A stretch of 64,000 nt of DNA from Microbacterium sp. JZ31 (GTDB lineage: Bacteria > Actinomycetota > Actinomycetes > Actinomycetales > Microbacteriaceae): positions 1,922,001 to 1,986,000 of the forward strand of contig NZ_CP017661.1 of assembly GCF_016805985.1 (NCBI RefSeq). The letters are read 5' to 3'. The notes under the pieces are model-generated. The model was not told the DNA's origin. It made no database searches and saw only the letters and a program-made list of their open reading frames with translations. Of the stretch, positions 45,877-54,401 are shown one piece after another. The position numbers and the translations under genes were made by a program. Each line of letters begins with the position of its first letter. Position 1 is the first letter of the stretch.

Positions 45877-46506
45877 TCAGCGGGTGGTCGGGCTCGGCAG
45901 GCCCTCTGTCAGAGGCGGCGGCAGCTCCGCCTCGGCCTTCTTCTCGGTCTCTGCGGACGGCGTGTCGTCCGTGCTCTCGTCGTCTTCCTTCGCGCTCCCC
46001 GAGGTCGCCTCGGCGTCCGCCGTGACCGCGGAGCGCTCCAGCAGGGCGTTGCCGACGGCCGCACGTCCCTTCGCATCCACGGTGGACTTCGCGCCGGCGG
46101 CAGCGCCGTCACCGGTGATCTTGCCGTCGCTGAGGCGCAGACTGCTGGGCGGCACGCTGTCGATCACCATTCCGAGGCCTGCCGCGCTGGCCGCGAGGTT
46201 CTGCGGCGAGCTCAGCCCCGCCACCTCGTCGCGCAGCTCCTGTGCCTGAAGGGTGGCGGCGCGGCGCTCCTGGTTCAGCGCGGCGAGCTCGTACGACGAC
46301 TGCGTGGTCAGCACCGACAGGCTCATCTGCGCGATCGCGATCGCCACGGCTCCGGCGAACGCGACGATCGCGTAGCCCAGTCGCGGACGACGACGCGCAG
46401 GGGCGTCGGGCACCGCCTGCAGGCGACGGCGCGGCGCGCCCGTCGGCTCGGGGCGGACCTGGGGACGGGCGGCCCGGACGTCGACCGCCGTGTTCGCGAG
46501 ACTCAT
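45877..46506 (-). CDS. FtsL-like septum-formation membrane protein
   Basis: A 209-residue bitopic protein in the ftsL position. Its cytosolic N-terminus is basic (1-42), one span covers about 44-66, then a short coiled coil (YELAALNQERRAATLQAQELRDEVAGLSS, split here by reading) precedes the Leu-rich LAASAAGLGMVI segment. An additional Ala/Asp/Glu/Pro-rich extracytoplasmic tail runs from about residue 135 to the end, longer than typical FtsL. Sequence identity to FtsL is weak family-wide, so the call rests on topology and position. The start overlaps the rsmH stop by 4 nt. Confidence 0.8.
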   Translation of the reverse strand: MSLANTAVDVRAARPQVRPEPTGAPRRRLQAVPDAPARRRPRLGYAIVAFAGAVAIAIAQMSLSVLTTQSSYELAALNQERRAATLQAQELRDEVAGLSSPQNLAASAAGLGMVIDSVPPSSLRLSDGKITGDGAAAGAKSTVDAKGRAAVGNALLERSAVTADAEATSGSAKEDDESTDDTPSAETEKKAEAELPPPLTEGLPSPTTR

Positions 46507-47471
46507 GCCGCCTCCCTGATTCGTTCGATGGCGCGCAGGCGCACGGGCTTCGCGCGCGGGTTGCGCGCGGCCTCCTCGTCGCTCGCGAGCTCCGCGCCCT
46601 TGACGAGCAGGCGGAACTGCGGAGCGTGCTCGGGAAGCTCGAAGGGCAGCCCCGGCGGGGCCGTGGACGTCGTCGCCTCGGCGAAGAGCCGCTTGACGAA
46701 GCGGTCCTCGAGCGACTGGTACGACAGCACGACGAGCCGCCCGCCCACGGCGAGCGTGCCGAGCGCCGCGGGGATCGCGCGCTCGAGTGCCGCGAGCTCG
46801 CCGTTCACCTCGATGCGCAGCGCCTGGAACACGCGCTTGGCGGGGTGGCCCGCGTTCTTCAGCGCCGCGGGGGTCGCGGCCTGCAGGATGTCCACGAGCT
46901 GCCCGGAGCGCGCGATCGGCGCCGCCTGCCGGGCGGCGATGATCGCGCGGGCGTAGCGGGCGGCGAGCTTCTCCTCGCCGTAGCGCTCGAAGATGCGACG
47001 CAGGTCGCCCTCGCCGTAGGTGGCGACGACATCCGCCGCGGTGAAGCCCTGCGTGGGGTCCATGCGCATGTCGAGCGGCGCATCCTGCGCATAGGCGAAG
47101 CCGCGGTCGGCCTCGTCGAGCTGCAGCGACGACACGCCCAGGTCGTACAGGATCGCGTCCGCGTGGTCGTGGCCGGCGTCGCGAAGCGCCTCGGCGATGC
47201 CGTCGTACACCGTGTGCACGAGCGAGATCCGGTCGGCGAACGGCGCGAGGCGCTCACCGGCGATGCGGAGCGCGTCGGGGTCGCGGTCGAGTCCGACCTG
47301 CCGGATGTCCGGGAAGCGCTCGAGGAAGGCCTCGGAGTGGCCGCCCATGCCGAGCGTGCCGTCGACGTACACGGCGGTCCGCCCGGCGTCGACGGCGTGC
47401 CGCAGGGCGGGGCCCAGCAGCTCGACGCAGCGCTCGAGCAGGACGGGGGTGTGGATGTCGCGGTGGTTCAT
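46503..47471 (-). CDS. rsmH: 16S rRNA (cytosine(1402)-N(4))-methyltransferase
   Basis: A 322-residue SAM-dependent methyltransferase (formerly MraW) modifying C1402 in the 16S decoding centre. Motifs are HTPVLLERCVELL, YVDGTLGMGGHSEAFL, VGLDRDPDAL, YDLGVSSLQLDEADRGFAY, PLDMRMD and VLSYQSLEDRFVK. Initiation is at ATG 47471; 116 nt separate it from mraZ. Standard second gene of the dcw operon. Confidence 0.96.
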   Translation of the reverse strand: MNHRDIHTPVLLERCVELLGPALRHAVDAGRTAVYVDGTLGMGGHSEAFLERFPDIRQVGLDRDPDALRIAGERLAPFADRISLVHTVYDGIAEALRDAGHDHADAILYDLGVSSLQLDEADRGFAYAQDAPLDMRMDPTQGFTAADVVATYGEGDLRRIFERYGEEKLAARYARAIIAARQAAPIARSGQLVDILQAATPAALKNAGHPAKRVFQALRIEVNGELAALERAIPAALGTLAVGGRLVVLSYQSLEDRFVKRLFAEATTSTAPPGLPFELPEHAPQFRLLVKGAELASDEEAARNPRAKPVRLRAIERIREAA

Positions 47472-47587
47472 GATGCTTCGGGTCTGAGGTCGAGGCTCTC
47501 CCCCGGCTCCGATCCCCAACCGCTCGACCTGGCGCCGGGGAAGTGCGTCAGGGCTGCGGGTGGGGGTCGCAACCGGGGGCTCGTGTC

Positions 47588-48019
47588 TCAGAACAGTCCC
47601 GGGATCACCTCCTGCTCCATCTCCGAGTAGCTCTCCTCGTTGCTCTCCAGGTAGGCGTTCCAGGCGGCCGCGTCCCAGATCTCGGCGTGCGCCCCGACGC
47701 CCGTCACGACGAGCTCCTTCTCGAGCCCGGCGTAGGTGCGCAGGTGCTGCGGGATCGTGATGCGGTTCTGTCCATCGGGGGTCTCGGCGCTCGCTCCCGA
47801 CAGGAACATGCGCAGGAAGTCGCGGGCCTGCTTGTTGCTGAGCGGCGCCTGTCGCACACGCTCGTGCACCTGCTCGAACTCGGACGTGCTGAACACGTAC
47901 AGGCATCGCTCCTGGCCACGGGTGACCACGACGCCGCCTGCGAGCTCCTCACGGAACTTGGCAGGGAGGATGACGCGGCCCTTGTCGTCGAGCTTGGGGG
48001 TGTGGGTACCCAACAGCAC
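47588..48019 (-). CDS. mraZ: transcriptional regulator MraZ
   Basis: A 143-residue AbrB-like DNA-binding protein with two repeats ([17 protein letters not shown] and [17 protein letters not shown]). It represses or tunes the dcw operon by binding repeated GTGGG boxes in its own promoter. The start is GTG 48019 with GGAGGGGGTGA just upstream. The three boxes at 48059-48085 are its expected operator. Confidence 0.96.
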   Translation of the reverse strand: MLLGTHTPKLDDKGRVILPAKFREELAGGVVVTRGQERCLYVFSTSEFEQVHERVRQAPLSNKQARDFLRMFLSGASAETPDGQNRITIPQHLRTYAGLEKELVVTGVGAHAEIWDAAAWNAYLESNEESYSEMEQEVIPGLF

Positions 48020-48058
48020 TGGCCATCACCCCCTCCGTCCGGCCTGTTCCGAGGTAGC

Positions 48059-48090
48059 CCCCACTTTACTCCACTCTTCCCCACTGTCTA
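48059..48090 (-). promoter_or_regulatory. MraZ operator and dcw promoter
   Basis: On the minus strand, AGTGGGG, AGTGGAG and AGTGGGG follow each other with an exact 10-bp period (48085-48079, 48075-48069, 48065-48059), the known arrangement of MraZ boxes. TAGACA (48085-48090) and TAAAGT, 16 bp apart, would serve as -35 and -10, so the boxes lie in the spacer and over the -10. The mraZ start is 40 nt downstream. Confidence 0.75.
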
Positions 48091-48145
48091 GAGGAAATCC
48101 GCACCGATTCGCGTCGTGTCGCGCCGAGGAGGCCCGCAATTCCGC

Positions 48146-48173
48146 GGTGGAGCGCGGGTGGGGCGCGGTGGAG
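48146..48173 (+). promoter_or_regulatory. second, mirrored array of MraZ-like boxes
   Basis: On the plus strand, GGTGGAG (48146-48152), GGTGGGG (48157-48163) and GGTGGAG (48167-48173) repeat with 11- and 10-bp spacing. They resemble the MraZ boxes 60 bp away but point the other way. They may be part of an extended operator or chance in GC-rich DNA. Confidence 0.4.
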
Positions 48174-48230
48174 GGAAATCCGGCTCCCGAACTCTCACGT
48201 GCCCGGATGGGGAGCCTCGACGCACGAAAA

Positions 48231-48256
48231 AAGCGCCGACCCGAAGGTCGGCGCTT
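48231..48256 (-). terminator. intrinsic terminator of the DUF3040 gene
   Basis: AAGCGCCGACC (48231-48241), loop CGAA and GGTCGGCGCTT (48246-48256) form an 11-bp stem. On the minus strand it is followed by six T, a classical Rho-independent terminator. It isolates the dcw promoter from upstream transcription. Confidence 0.93.
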
Positions 48257-48276
48257 GATCTGGAGGGAAGTGGAGG

Positions 48277-48669
48277 CTAGCCGTCGCCGTTCTGACGGCG
48301 CTCCCAACGCTCGTTCATCCGGTCCATGAAGGAGGAGCCGGAACGGGGGGCGCGGGGCGCGCGGCCGGTGCCCGTGCGCGGCGTCTGCGCCCCGCCTCTC
48401 ACCGGCCTCACGGCGAGGATGACGCCGCCCAGCATGGCGGCGAAGCCCGCGACGCCGAGCACGAGCCCCAGCGGCAGGCTCGTCCGCCACAGCGCGATGC
48501 CGGCGATCACCGCACCGAGACCGGCCAGCACGACGAGCGCGCCGATGATCAGGTTGCGGTAACTCAGAACCTGTGCGCCCGCGGGCGCGCTCACGACATC
48601 GGCGTCGTTCTGCATGAGATGGCGCTCCATCTCATCGAGAAGGCGCTGCTCCTGTTCGGAGAGTGGCAT
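48277..48669 (-). CDS. DUF3040 membrane protein
   Basis: A 130-residue protein of the actinobacterial DUF3040 family: an N-terminal MPLSEQEQRLLDEMERHL motif, two closely spaced membrane spans (about 41-60 and 66-88) and a basic C-terminal tail ending in WERRQNGDG. Function is unknown. It lies directly upstream of mraZ in many actinobacteria (Rv2169c-type position) but has its own terminator here. Divergent from the polyprenyl synthase gene. Confidence 0.92.
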   Translation of the reverse strand: MPLSEQEQRLLDEMERHLMQNDADVVSAPAGAQVLSYRNLIIGALVVLAGLGAVIAGIALWRTSLPLGLVLGVAGFAAMLGGVILAVRPVRGGAQTPRTGTGRAPRAPRSGSSFMDRMNERWERRQNGDG

Positions 48670-48734
48670 CGTGTCCCCCTCAGGTGATGGCTGAGCCTCA
48701 TTCTAGTCTCGGCCCGGAGAACTAGGCTAGGCCT

Positions 48735-49823
48735 GTGACCCCTTCGCTCCCCCTTATCGAAGCGATCTCCCAGCGTCTCGATAAGTTCACGGCGGAGCGC
48801 AAGGACGAAGCGGCCGAATTCGGCGATGAGGGCCTCGCCTTCGTGAGTGACGCCGCCTCGAGTCTGCAGGGCGGCAAGCGCCTGCGCGCCCGCTTCGCGT
48901 GGTGGGGCTGGCGCGGCATCGCGAGCGACGCGGACGCCGACGCAGACGCCGTGATCGACGCCTGCGCGGCGCTCGAGATCTTCCAGGCCGCCGCGCTCGT
49001 GCACGACGACCTGATCGACAACTCCGACACGCGCCGTGGCCGCCCCTCCGCGCACCGCGCGCTGGAGACCCGGCATCGCGAAGCGGGCTGGACGGGAGAC
49101 GCGGAGTCGTTCGGCCGCGCCGGCTCCGTGCTCCTCGGCGACCTCCTCGTGGCCTGGAGCGACGACCTGTTCGAGGATGCGCTCGCGGCCCTTTCCTCGC
49201 CCGTCGCGGCGATCGCCGCGCGCGCCGAATACGCGCGGATGCGCCGCGACGTCACCGTCGGCCAGTTCCTCGACATCGCCGAGGAGTCGGCATGGAGCAC
49301 GGCGCCGGAGGACGCGCATGCCGAGCGTGCACTGCGGATCGCGTCGTACAAGTCCGCGCGCTACAGCGTGCAGCAGCCGCTCGTGATCGGCGGCGCGCTG
49401 GCGAGCGGCGACGGATCGCGCCTGCGCGCGCTGCGCGCGTTCGGACATCCCCTCGGCATGGCGTTCCAGCTGCGCGACGACGTGCTGGGCGTGTTCGGCG
49501 ATGCGCACGAGACCGGAAAGCCGGCAGGCGATGACCTGCGCGAGGGCAAGCGCACCGCGCTCGTCGCCTTCACGCGCGCCGCCGCTTCGGGCGCGGACCG
49601 GGCGCGGTTCGACGCCGCGCTCGGCGACCCCGCGATGAGCGATCAGGACGTCGCCTGGCTGCGGGACCTCATCGCCTCCAGCGGCGCGCTCGCGCGCGTG
49701 GAGCAGCTGATCTCCGACTACGCCGCCCAGGCCGACGACGCACTCGCATCGGCCGGGCTGCAGCCCGAGGCCGCGCGCGAACTGCACGCGCTCGCCCGCG
49801 CCGCCGTCGAACGCCGCGCCTGA
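48735..49823 (+). CDS. polyprenyl diphosphate synthase (IdsA/geranylgeranyl type)
   Basis: A 362-residue trans-prenyltransferase that condenses isopentenyl diphosphate with an allylic primer. The first aspartate-rich motif DDLID is at 91-95 (followed by NSDTRRG). The second appears as RDDVLGVFGD at 247-256. GGKRLRAR (46-53) binds diphosphate. Chain length is not certain; the position matches idsA2 (Rv2173) of M. tuberculosis. Initiation is at GTG 48735. TAGGCT lies 6 nt upstream, so it may be leaderless. Confidence 0.88.
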   Translation: MTPSLPLIEAISQRLDKFTAERKDEAAEFGDEGLAFVSDAASSLQGGKRLRARFAWWGWRGIASDADADADAVIDACAALEIFQAAALVHDDLIDNSDTRRGRPSAHRALETRHREAGWTGDAESFGRAGSVLLGDLLVAWSDDLFEDALAALSSPVAAIAARAEYARMRRDVTVGQFLDIAEESAWSTAPEDAHAERALRIASYKSARYSVQQPLVIGGALASGDGSRLRALRAFGHPLGMAFQLRDDVLGVFGDAHETGKPAGDDLREGKRTALVAFTRAAASGADRARFDAALGDPAMSDQDVAWLRDLIASSGALARVEQLISDYAAQADDALASAGLQPEAARELHALARAAVERRA

Positions 49824-49841
49824 GCGGCGCCGCGACGGCGC
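49823..49841. terminator. hairpin between convergent prenyl synthase and Rv2175c-like genes
   Basis: CGGCGCCG (49823-49830), loop CGA, CGGCGCCG (49834-49841): a perfect 8-bp stem occupying the 24-bp gap between two convergent genes. No T tract. Confidence 0.5.
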
Positions 49842-49847
49842 CGGGGT

Positions 49848-50198
49848 TCAGGCGAGGGTCTGGGCGACCCGCCGCACCTCCGCCTTGCGACCGGCGCGCA
49901 GAGCCTCGATCGGCGCGACGCCGATCGACTCCTCGACGGTGAGGAGCCAGTCGATCGCGTCGTCGTCGCTGAAGCCGGCGTCGTGCAGCACGAACACGGT
50001 GCCGCGCAGGGAGGACAGCACGTCGCCGTCGACGAAGAAGACCGAGGGGATCTTGAGCGCCCCCTCGCGCCTCGATCCGACGAGCGCGTTGTCGTCGAGC
50101 AGCCGGCGCACGCGACCCGGCGTCTCGCCGATCAGCTCGGCGACGTCGGGGATGCTGAGCCACTCGGTCTGGATCCGTGAGAAGTCTTGCGCGGTCAC
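49848..50198 (-). CDS. Rv2175c-like DNA-binding protein
   Basis: A 116-residue protein with an N-terminal winged-helix domain (TEWLSIPDVAELIGETPGRVRRLLDDNALVG) and the family C-terminal domain (PSVFFVDGDVLSSLRGTVFVLHDAGF). In M. tuberculosis Rv2175c binds DNA and is phosphorylated by the adjacent kinase PknL, which blocks binding. Here too a PknL-like kinase lies nearby (52113), with a LysM gene between. GTG 50198 is the start. The phosphorylatable threonine near the N-terminus is plausibly T11, but I cannot verify this. Confidence 0.9.
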   Translation of the reverse strand: MTAQDFSRIQTEWLSIPDVAELIGETPGRVRRLLDDNALVGSRREGALKIPSVFFVDGDVLSSLRGTVFVLHDAGFSDDDAIDWLLTVEESIGVAPIEALRAGRKAEVRRVAQTLA

Positions 50199-50272
50199 CC
50201 TGCCACTATCTCATCCGGCGGGCGGCGCGGTCTTCTCCCGGCGGCACGCGCAGGCCTGCGTTCGAATCCGGA

Positions 50273-50378
50273 TTCACATGAGTCACATAAGCAACAGCAG
50301 TCGCGAACACCTCTCTCATAACACGAGTCACGCCCGATACCACTGGTTGACACGTTTTCACTTCCGTGACACGGTTTC
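50273..50378 (+). promoter_or_regulatory. upstream region of the LysM gene with MtrA-like box and TGACACG repeats
   Basis: TTCACATGA (50273-50281) and GTCACATAA (50282-50290) are adjacent 9-bp direct repeats. They match the two-repeat GTCACA-type site of the MtrA response regulator. GAGTCAC recurs at 50325-50331. TGACACG-N-TTTC occurs at 50348-50359 and 50367-50378 (19-bp period); the first includes a TTGACA. A clear -10 was not found. MtrA control is inferred. Confidence 0.45.
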
Positions 50379-50433
50379 TTGAGTCAGACATTCGGCAGAC
50401 CCGCGCTGAACGTCCATAAGAGGGGAACCCATC

Positions 50434-51975
50434 GTGCACCGTCGTACTCCTGCACGCGCCAGCCACGCCAAGGCGAGCCAGCCGATGCGCTCACTGCTGA
50501 CCACCGTCCCGGTGGCCATCGCGGGATCCATCGCGCTCTCGCTCGGCGCCACGCCGGCCGCGGCTGCCGACGTGAAGACGCGCGACGGCGTGCGCGAGGG
50601 GCACAACCGCACGGATGCGTTCGGCTCGGTGGTTGGCGCCAATGCGGTCAAGGCCGCGCCGGCGCCTCGCGTGGAGACCGCGGTCCGCACGGCCGCCGCC
50701 CCCACGACCCACGTGGTGCAGCCGGGCGACACGGTCACCCGGATCGCGATCCGCGCGGGCCTGCGCACCATCGACGTCCTGACGTGGAACAACCTGAGCT
50801 GGTCGAGCACGATCTACCCCGGTCAGGTGCTGCGCCTGACCAAGTCCGGCACCGCCGCCGCGAAGCCCGCGGCCGCGAAGCCGGTCGCCAAGCCCGCGGC
50901 CGCCGCGGCGACGTACACGGTCAAGGCCGGCGACACCGTGTGGGGCATCGCGCACCACCACAAGACGACGGTCGACGCCATCCTGCGCGCCAACGGTCTG
51001 AGCTCCGCGGCGGTCATCTACCCCGGACAGAAGCTCAAGGTGAGCGGTTCGGCGACCTCCGCCCCCGCGGCGACCCCCGCCCGCCCGGCGCCCGTCGCCA
51101 CGCCGAAGCCCGCCGCCGCGCCCGCGTCGAGTGGAGCGACCTACACGGTCAGGGCCGGCGACACGGTGTGGGGCATCGCACAGAAGCACGGCGTGAGCAT
51201 CGCCACGATCATCCGCGCGAACGGACTCGACAGCGTGGCCACGATCTTCCCCGGGCAGAAGCTGAAGGTCGGCGCCGCGGCGGCCGCTCCGGCGCCGGCG
51301 CTCGTGTCCTCCCCCGCTCCTGCGGCGGCGCCCGTCAAGGCCGTCAGCGGCAAGACGCACGAGGTCAAGGCCGGCGACACGCTGTGGGCCATCGCGCACA
51401 AGCACGGCACCACCGTCTCGGCGATCCTCAAGGCCAACGGCCTGTCGAGCGGCGCGATCATCTACCCCGGGCAGAAGCTGAAGCTCTCGGGCGCCACCGC
51501 CGCCCCCGCGGCCGTCTCGAAGCCCTCGGCCGGCTACTCCGAGGACCCGCGCGTTCAGCGCTCGGCCGTCCTCGACGCCCAGCAGGTCGAGAACGCCCGC
51601 ATCATCATCAGGGTGGGGCGCGACATCGGCGCATCCGACAAGGCGATCGCCATCGCGCTGGCGACCGCAATGGTCGAGTCGGGCATCCGCAACCTGAACT
51701 ACGGCGACCGCGACTCGCTCGGCCTGTTCCAGCAGCGTCCGAGCGCCGGCTGGGGCACCCCGGAGCAGATCCGCGACCGCGTGCGCGCCACGCGCGTGTT
51801 CTTCGGCGGCGCGCAGAACCCCAACAAGGGCAAGACCCGCGGCCTGTACGACATCAAGGGCTGGGAGAAGATGGAGTTCACGAAGGCCGCCCAGGCCGTG
51901 CAGATCTCCGCGTTCCCCAACCGCTACGGGCAGTGGGAGACCGCCGCGTACGGCTGGCTCCGCCAGCTCGGCTGA
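50434..51975 (+). CDS. secreted cell-wall hydrolase with four LysM domains
   Basis: A 513-residue exported protein. A signal peptide (about 1-45, cleaved after PAAAA) is followed by four LysM peptidoglycan-binding domains near 92-136, 160-204, 236-279 and 308-352 (VKAGDTVWGIA type), joined by Ala/Pro/Lys linkers. The C-terminal 130 residues (384-513) form a lysozyme-like catalytic domain. ALATAMVESGIRN contains the candidate catalytic Glu (E415), then DSLGLFQQRPSAGWGT and a final YGQWETAAYGWL. It probably cuts glycan strands during growth or daughter separation. Initiates at GTG 50434 (AGAGGGGAA upstream). The 235-bp upstream gap carries repeated GTCAC motifs. Confidence 0.9.
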   Translation: MHRRTPARASHAKASQPMRSLLTTVPVAIAGSIALSLGATPAAAADVKTRDGVREGHNRTDAFGSVVGANAVKAAPAPRVETAVRTAAAPTTHVVQPGDTVTRIAIRAGLRTIDVLTWNNLSWSSTIYPGQVLRLTKSGTAAAKPAAAKPVAKPAAAAATYTVKAGDTVWGIAHHHKTTVDAILRANGLSSAAVIYPGQKLKVSGSATSAPAATPARPAPVATPKPAAAPASSGATYTVRAGDTVWGIAQKHGVSIATIIRANGLDSVATIFPGQKLKVGAAAAAPAPALVSSPAPAAAPVKAVSGKTHEVKAGDTLWAIAHKHGTTVSAILKANGLSSGAIIYPGQKLKLSGATAAPAAVSKPSAGYSEDPRVQRSAVLDAQQVENARIIIRVGRDIGASDKAIAIALATAMVESGIRNLNYGDRDSLGLFQQRPSAGWGTPEQIRDRVRATRVFFGGAQNPNKGKTRGLYDIKGWEKMEFTKAAQAVQISAFPNRYGQWETAAYGWLRQLG

Positions 51976-52100
51976 CGCCTCGCGCGGCGAGCCGGATGAC
52001 TCAGAGCGCCGCGAGCGGGACGAGGGGGCGCCTCAGACGGCCCGCCTCCCTCCCGGCATCCGCGGGTGCGCCGCTCCCCGGCTCCCCAGGAGCCCGAACG

Positions 52101-52106
52101 TAGAAT
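52101..52106 (+). promoter_or_regulatory. leaderless -10 element of the PASTA kinase gene
   Basis: TAGAAT ends 6 nt before GTG 52113, and there is no ribosome-site sequence between. This fits a leaderless transcript. A -35 is not evident. Confidence 0.5.
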
Positions 52107-52112
52107 TCAGAC

Positions 52113-54278
52113 GTGAGCACGAGTCAGCAGGTCGATCCCCTCATCGGGCGGCTTGTCGACGGCCGCTACCGCGTGCGCGCCCGCATCGCGCGCGGCGGCA
52201 TGGCCACGGTCTACGTCGCGACCGACCTGCGGCTCGAGCGGCGCGTCGCCCTCAAGGTGATGCACGGGCATCTCAGCGACGACAGCGTGTTCCAGAGCCG
52301 CTTCATCCAGGAGGCCCGCTCGGCGGCCCGTCTGTCGGACCCGCACGTCGTGAACGTGTTCGACCAGGGACAGGACGGCGAACTCGCCTACCTCGTCATG
52401 GAGTACCTGCCGGGCATCACGCTGCGCGAGCTCCTGAAGGAGCAGCGTCGGCTCACCGTGACGCAGACGATCACCATCATGGACGCGGTGCTGTCGGGCC
52501 TGGCGGCCGCCCACCGCGCGGGACTCATCCATCGCGATGTGAAGCCCGAGAACGTGCTGCTCGCCGAGGACGGCCGGATCAAGATCGGCGACTTCGGGCT
52601 CGCGCGCGCCTCGTCGGCGAACACCGCCACCGGTCAGCAGCTGCTCGGCACGATCGCGTACCTCGCGCCCGAGCTCGTCACCCGGGGCACGGCGGACGCG
52701 CGCAGCGACATCTATGCGCTCGGCATCCTGCTCTACGAGATGCTCGCCGGCGAGCAGCCGTACAAGGGCGAGCAGCCCATGCAGATCGCGTTCCAGCACG
52801 CGACCGACTCGGTGCCCCGGCCGAGCGTGAAGAACCCCGGCGTGCCGGAGCAGCTCGACGAGCTCGTGCTGTGGGCGACCGAGAAGAACCCCGACGAGCG
52901 TCCCTCCGACGCGCAGGAGATGCTCGAGCGGCTGCGCGAGATCGAGAGGGAGCTCGGCATCGCTCCCCTGCCCACGCGCTCCGCCCCCGCGTTCGAGACC
53001 CGCGTGCTGCCCTCCGAGGCGGGCGCTTCGGGCGCGACGAAGATCCTCCCGGGCGGCCTCGTCTCCACGGGCGAGATCACGGGCGAGGTGGGCGACACCG
53101 GGCCGGTCGAGGAGACGGACAACGCGTCGCGCCTGCGCCGCCGCGCGGAGCAGCGCAAGCGCCGCGGCGGTCTGCTGATCGCTCTTGTGCTGCTGCTCGC
53201 GGCCGCCGCGGGCGGGATCGGCTGGTGGTTCGGCTCGGGCCCCGGCTCGCAGGTGCAGGTGCCGGATGTGGCGGGCATGACCTTCGCCGAGGCCCAGCAG
53301 CTGCTGGCCGATGTCGAGCTCGTGGCCGTTGAGGACTCCGACGACGACCCGTACGTGCCTGCGGGGCAGGCGATCCGCACGGAACCGGAGATCGGGACGC
53401 CGACCGACAAGGGCGGCGATGTGCGCGTCTTCATCTCGACGGGGCCCGCGGAGGTCACCCTCGACTCCTTCGAGGGCCTCGCTCTCGCCGACGCGCAGGC
53501 TCTCCTCGACGAGAGGGTCATCACGTACGACGACGCCGAGAACCTCCTGCTGTTCTCGGACGCGCCGGCCGAGCAGGTGATCGGCCTCGACATCATCCCC
53601 GCCGGCACCGAGGAGCGCGTGGACTGCTTCGAGGGCTGCACGGTGCACGAGGGCGATGTCGCCGACTTCGTCGTCTCCCTCGGCCCGCTGCCGGCGAGCG
53701 CAGGCATGCCGATCACCGACGCCCAGTCGGCCCTCGAGGACGCGGGCCTGGCGGTCACGGTGACCAAGGAGTTCTCGGGCGACCGTCCCGCCGACACCGT
53801 TCTTCGCATCGAGCCGCGCGCCGAGGAGGGCAACTGGCGCCCGGGTGACGAGATCACCCTCGTGCAGTCGCTCGGGCCGCTGCCCGAGGTCGCGGGCATG
53901 CCGGCCGCACAGGCCGTGCAGACGCTGCGGGATGCGGGGCTCGAGCCGAGCGTCACCGAGGAGTACAGCAACTCCGTCGCCCTGGACGCCGTGATTCGCG
54001 TCGAGCCTCGTGCGGAGGCGGGCAACTGGCGCCCCGGCGACCGGATCACTGTCGTGCGATCGCTCGGCGTGCAGCTGTTCGAGGTGCCGAACGTCGTGGG
54101 TCTCACCCGCGACGAGGCGGTCGCTGCGCTTTCCGAGCACTTCGAGGTGTCGGGCGTCGTGTTCCCCTGGAACATCGCGGTCAACGACCTCACCGAGGTG
54201 AAGTCGCAGTCGGTGCCCGGCGGTGAGCGGCATCCGCAGGGCACGGCTGTAGAGATCGCGATCGACGTCCGCGACTGA
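52113..54278 (+). CDS. pknL: PASTA-domain Ser/Thr protein kinase (PknL/PknB type)
   Basis: A 721-residue membrane kinase. The kinase domain spans about 19-275 with the glycine loop (RGGMATVY), K48, HRDVKPEN (140-147) and DFG (160-162); all catalytic residues are present. One span covers about 353-374. Five PASTA-like repeats follow (about 382-445, 449-525, 526-588, 590-652, 657-720), which bind peptidoglycan fragments or lipid II. Repeat 2 has a Cys pair (DCFEGC, 505-509) that could form a disulfide. PknL of M. tuberculosis has no such ectodomain length, so the name reflects synteny with Rv2176 next to Rv2175c. Likely targets are the Rv2175c-like protein and DivIVA. Confidence 0.9.
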   Translation: MSTSQQVDPLIGRLVDGRYRVRARIARGGMATVYVATDLRLERRVALKVMHGHLSDDSVFQSRFIQEARSAARLSDPHVVNVFDQGQDGELAYLVMEYLPGITLRELLKEQRRLTVTQTITIMDAVLSGLAAAHRAGLIHRDVKPENVLLAEDGRIKIGDFGLARASSANTATGQQLLGTIAYLAPELVTRGTADARSDIYALGILLYEMLAGEQPYKGEQPMQIAFQHATDSVPRPSVKNPGVPEQLDELVLWATEKNPDERPSDAQEMLERLREIERELGIAPLPTRSAPAFETRVLPSEAGASGATKILPGGLVSTGEITGEVGDTGPVEETDNASRLRRRAEQRKRRGGLLIALVLLLAAAAGGIGWWFGSGPGSQVQVPDVAGMTFAEAQQLLADVELVAVEDSDDDPYVPAGQAIRTEPEIGTPTDKGGDVRVFISTGPAEVTLDSFEGLALADAQALLDERVITYDDAENLLLFSDAPAEQVIGLDIIPAGTEERVDCFEGCTVHEGDVADFVVSLGPLPASAGMPITDAQSALEDAGLAVTVTKEFSGDRPADTVLRIEPRAEEGNWRPGDEITLVQSLGPLPEVAGMPAAQAVQTLRDAGLEPSVTEEYSNSVALDAVIRVEPRAEAGNWRPGDRITVVRSLGVQLFEVPNVVGLTRDEAVAALSEHFEVSGVVFPWNIAVNDLTEVKSQSVPGGERHPQGTAVEIAIDVRD

Positions 54279-54401
54279 CGGGCGCCGCAGCGGCGAGCCG
54301 CTGTCCGCTCCGCGGGTCAGCGGAGGTGAGGGGATCCGGCGGCAGAGCAGGGGTGAGCCTGCGAACCGGGCCCCAGCTCTGCTGACGGATGCCCCACCGC
54401 A

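Noticed and set aside
50200..50433. c-di-AMP (ydaO-type) riboswitch before the LysM gene
   Set aside because: Such switches precede wall hydrolases in actinobacteria, but the expected conserved GGGGA and CCGA blocks and paired stems could not be recognised here.
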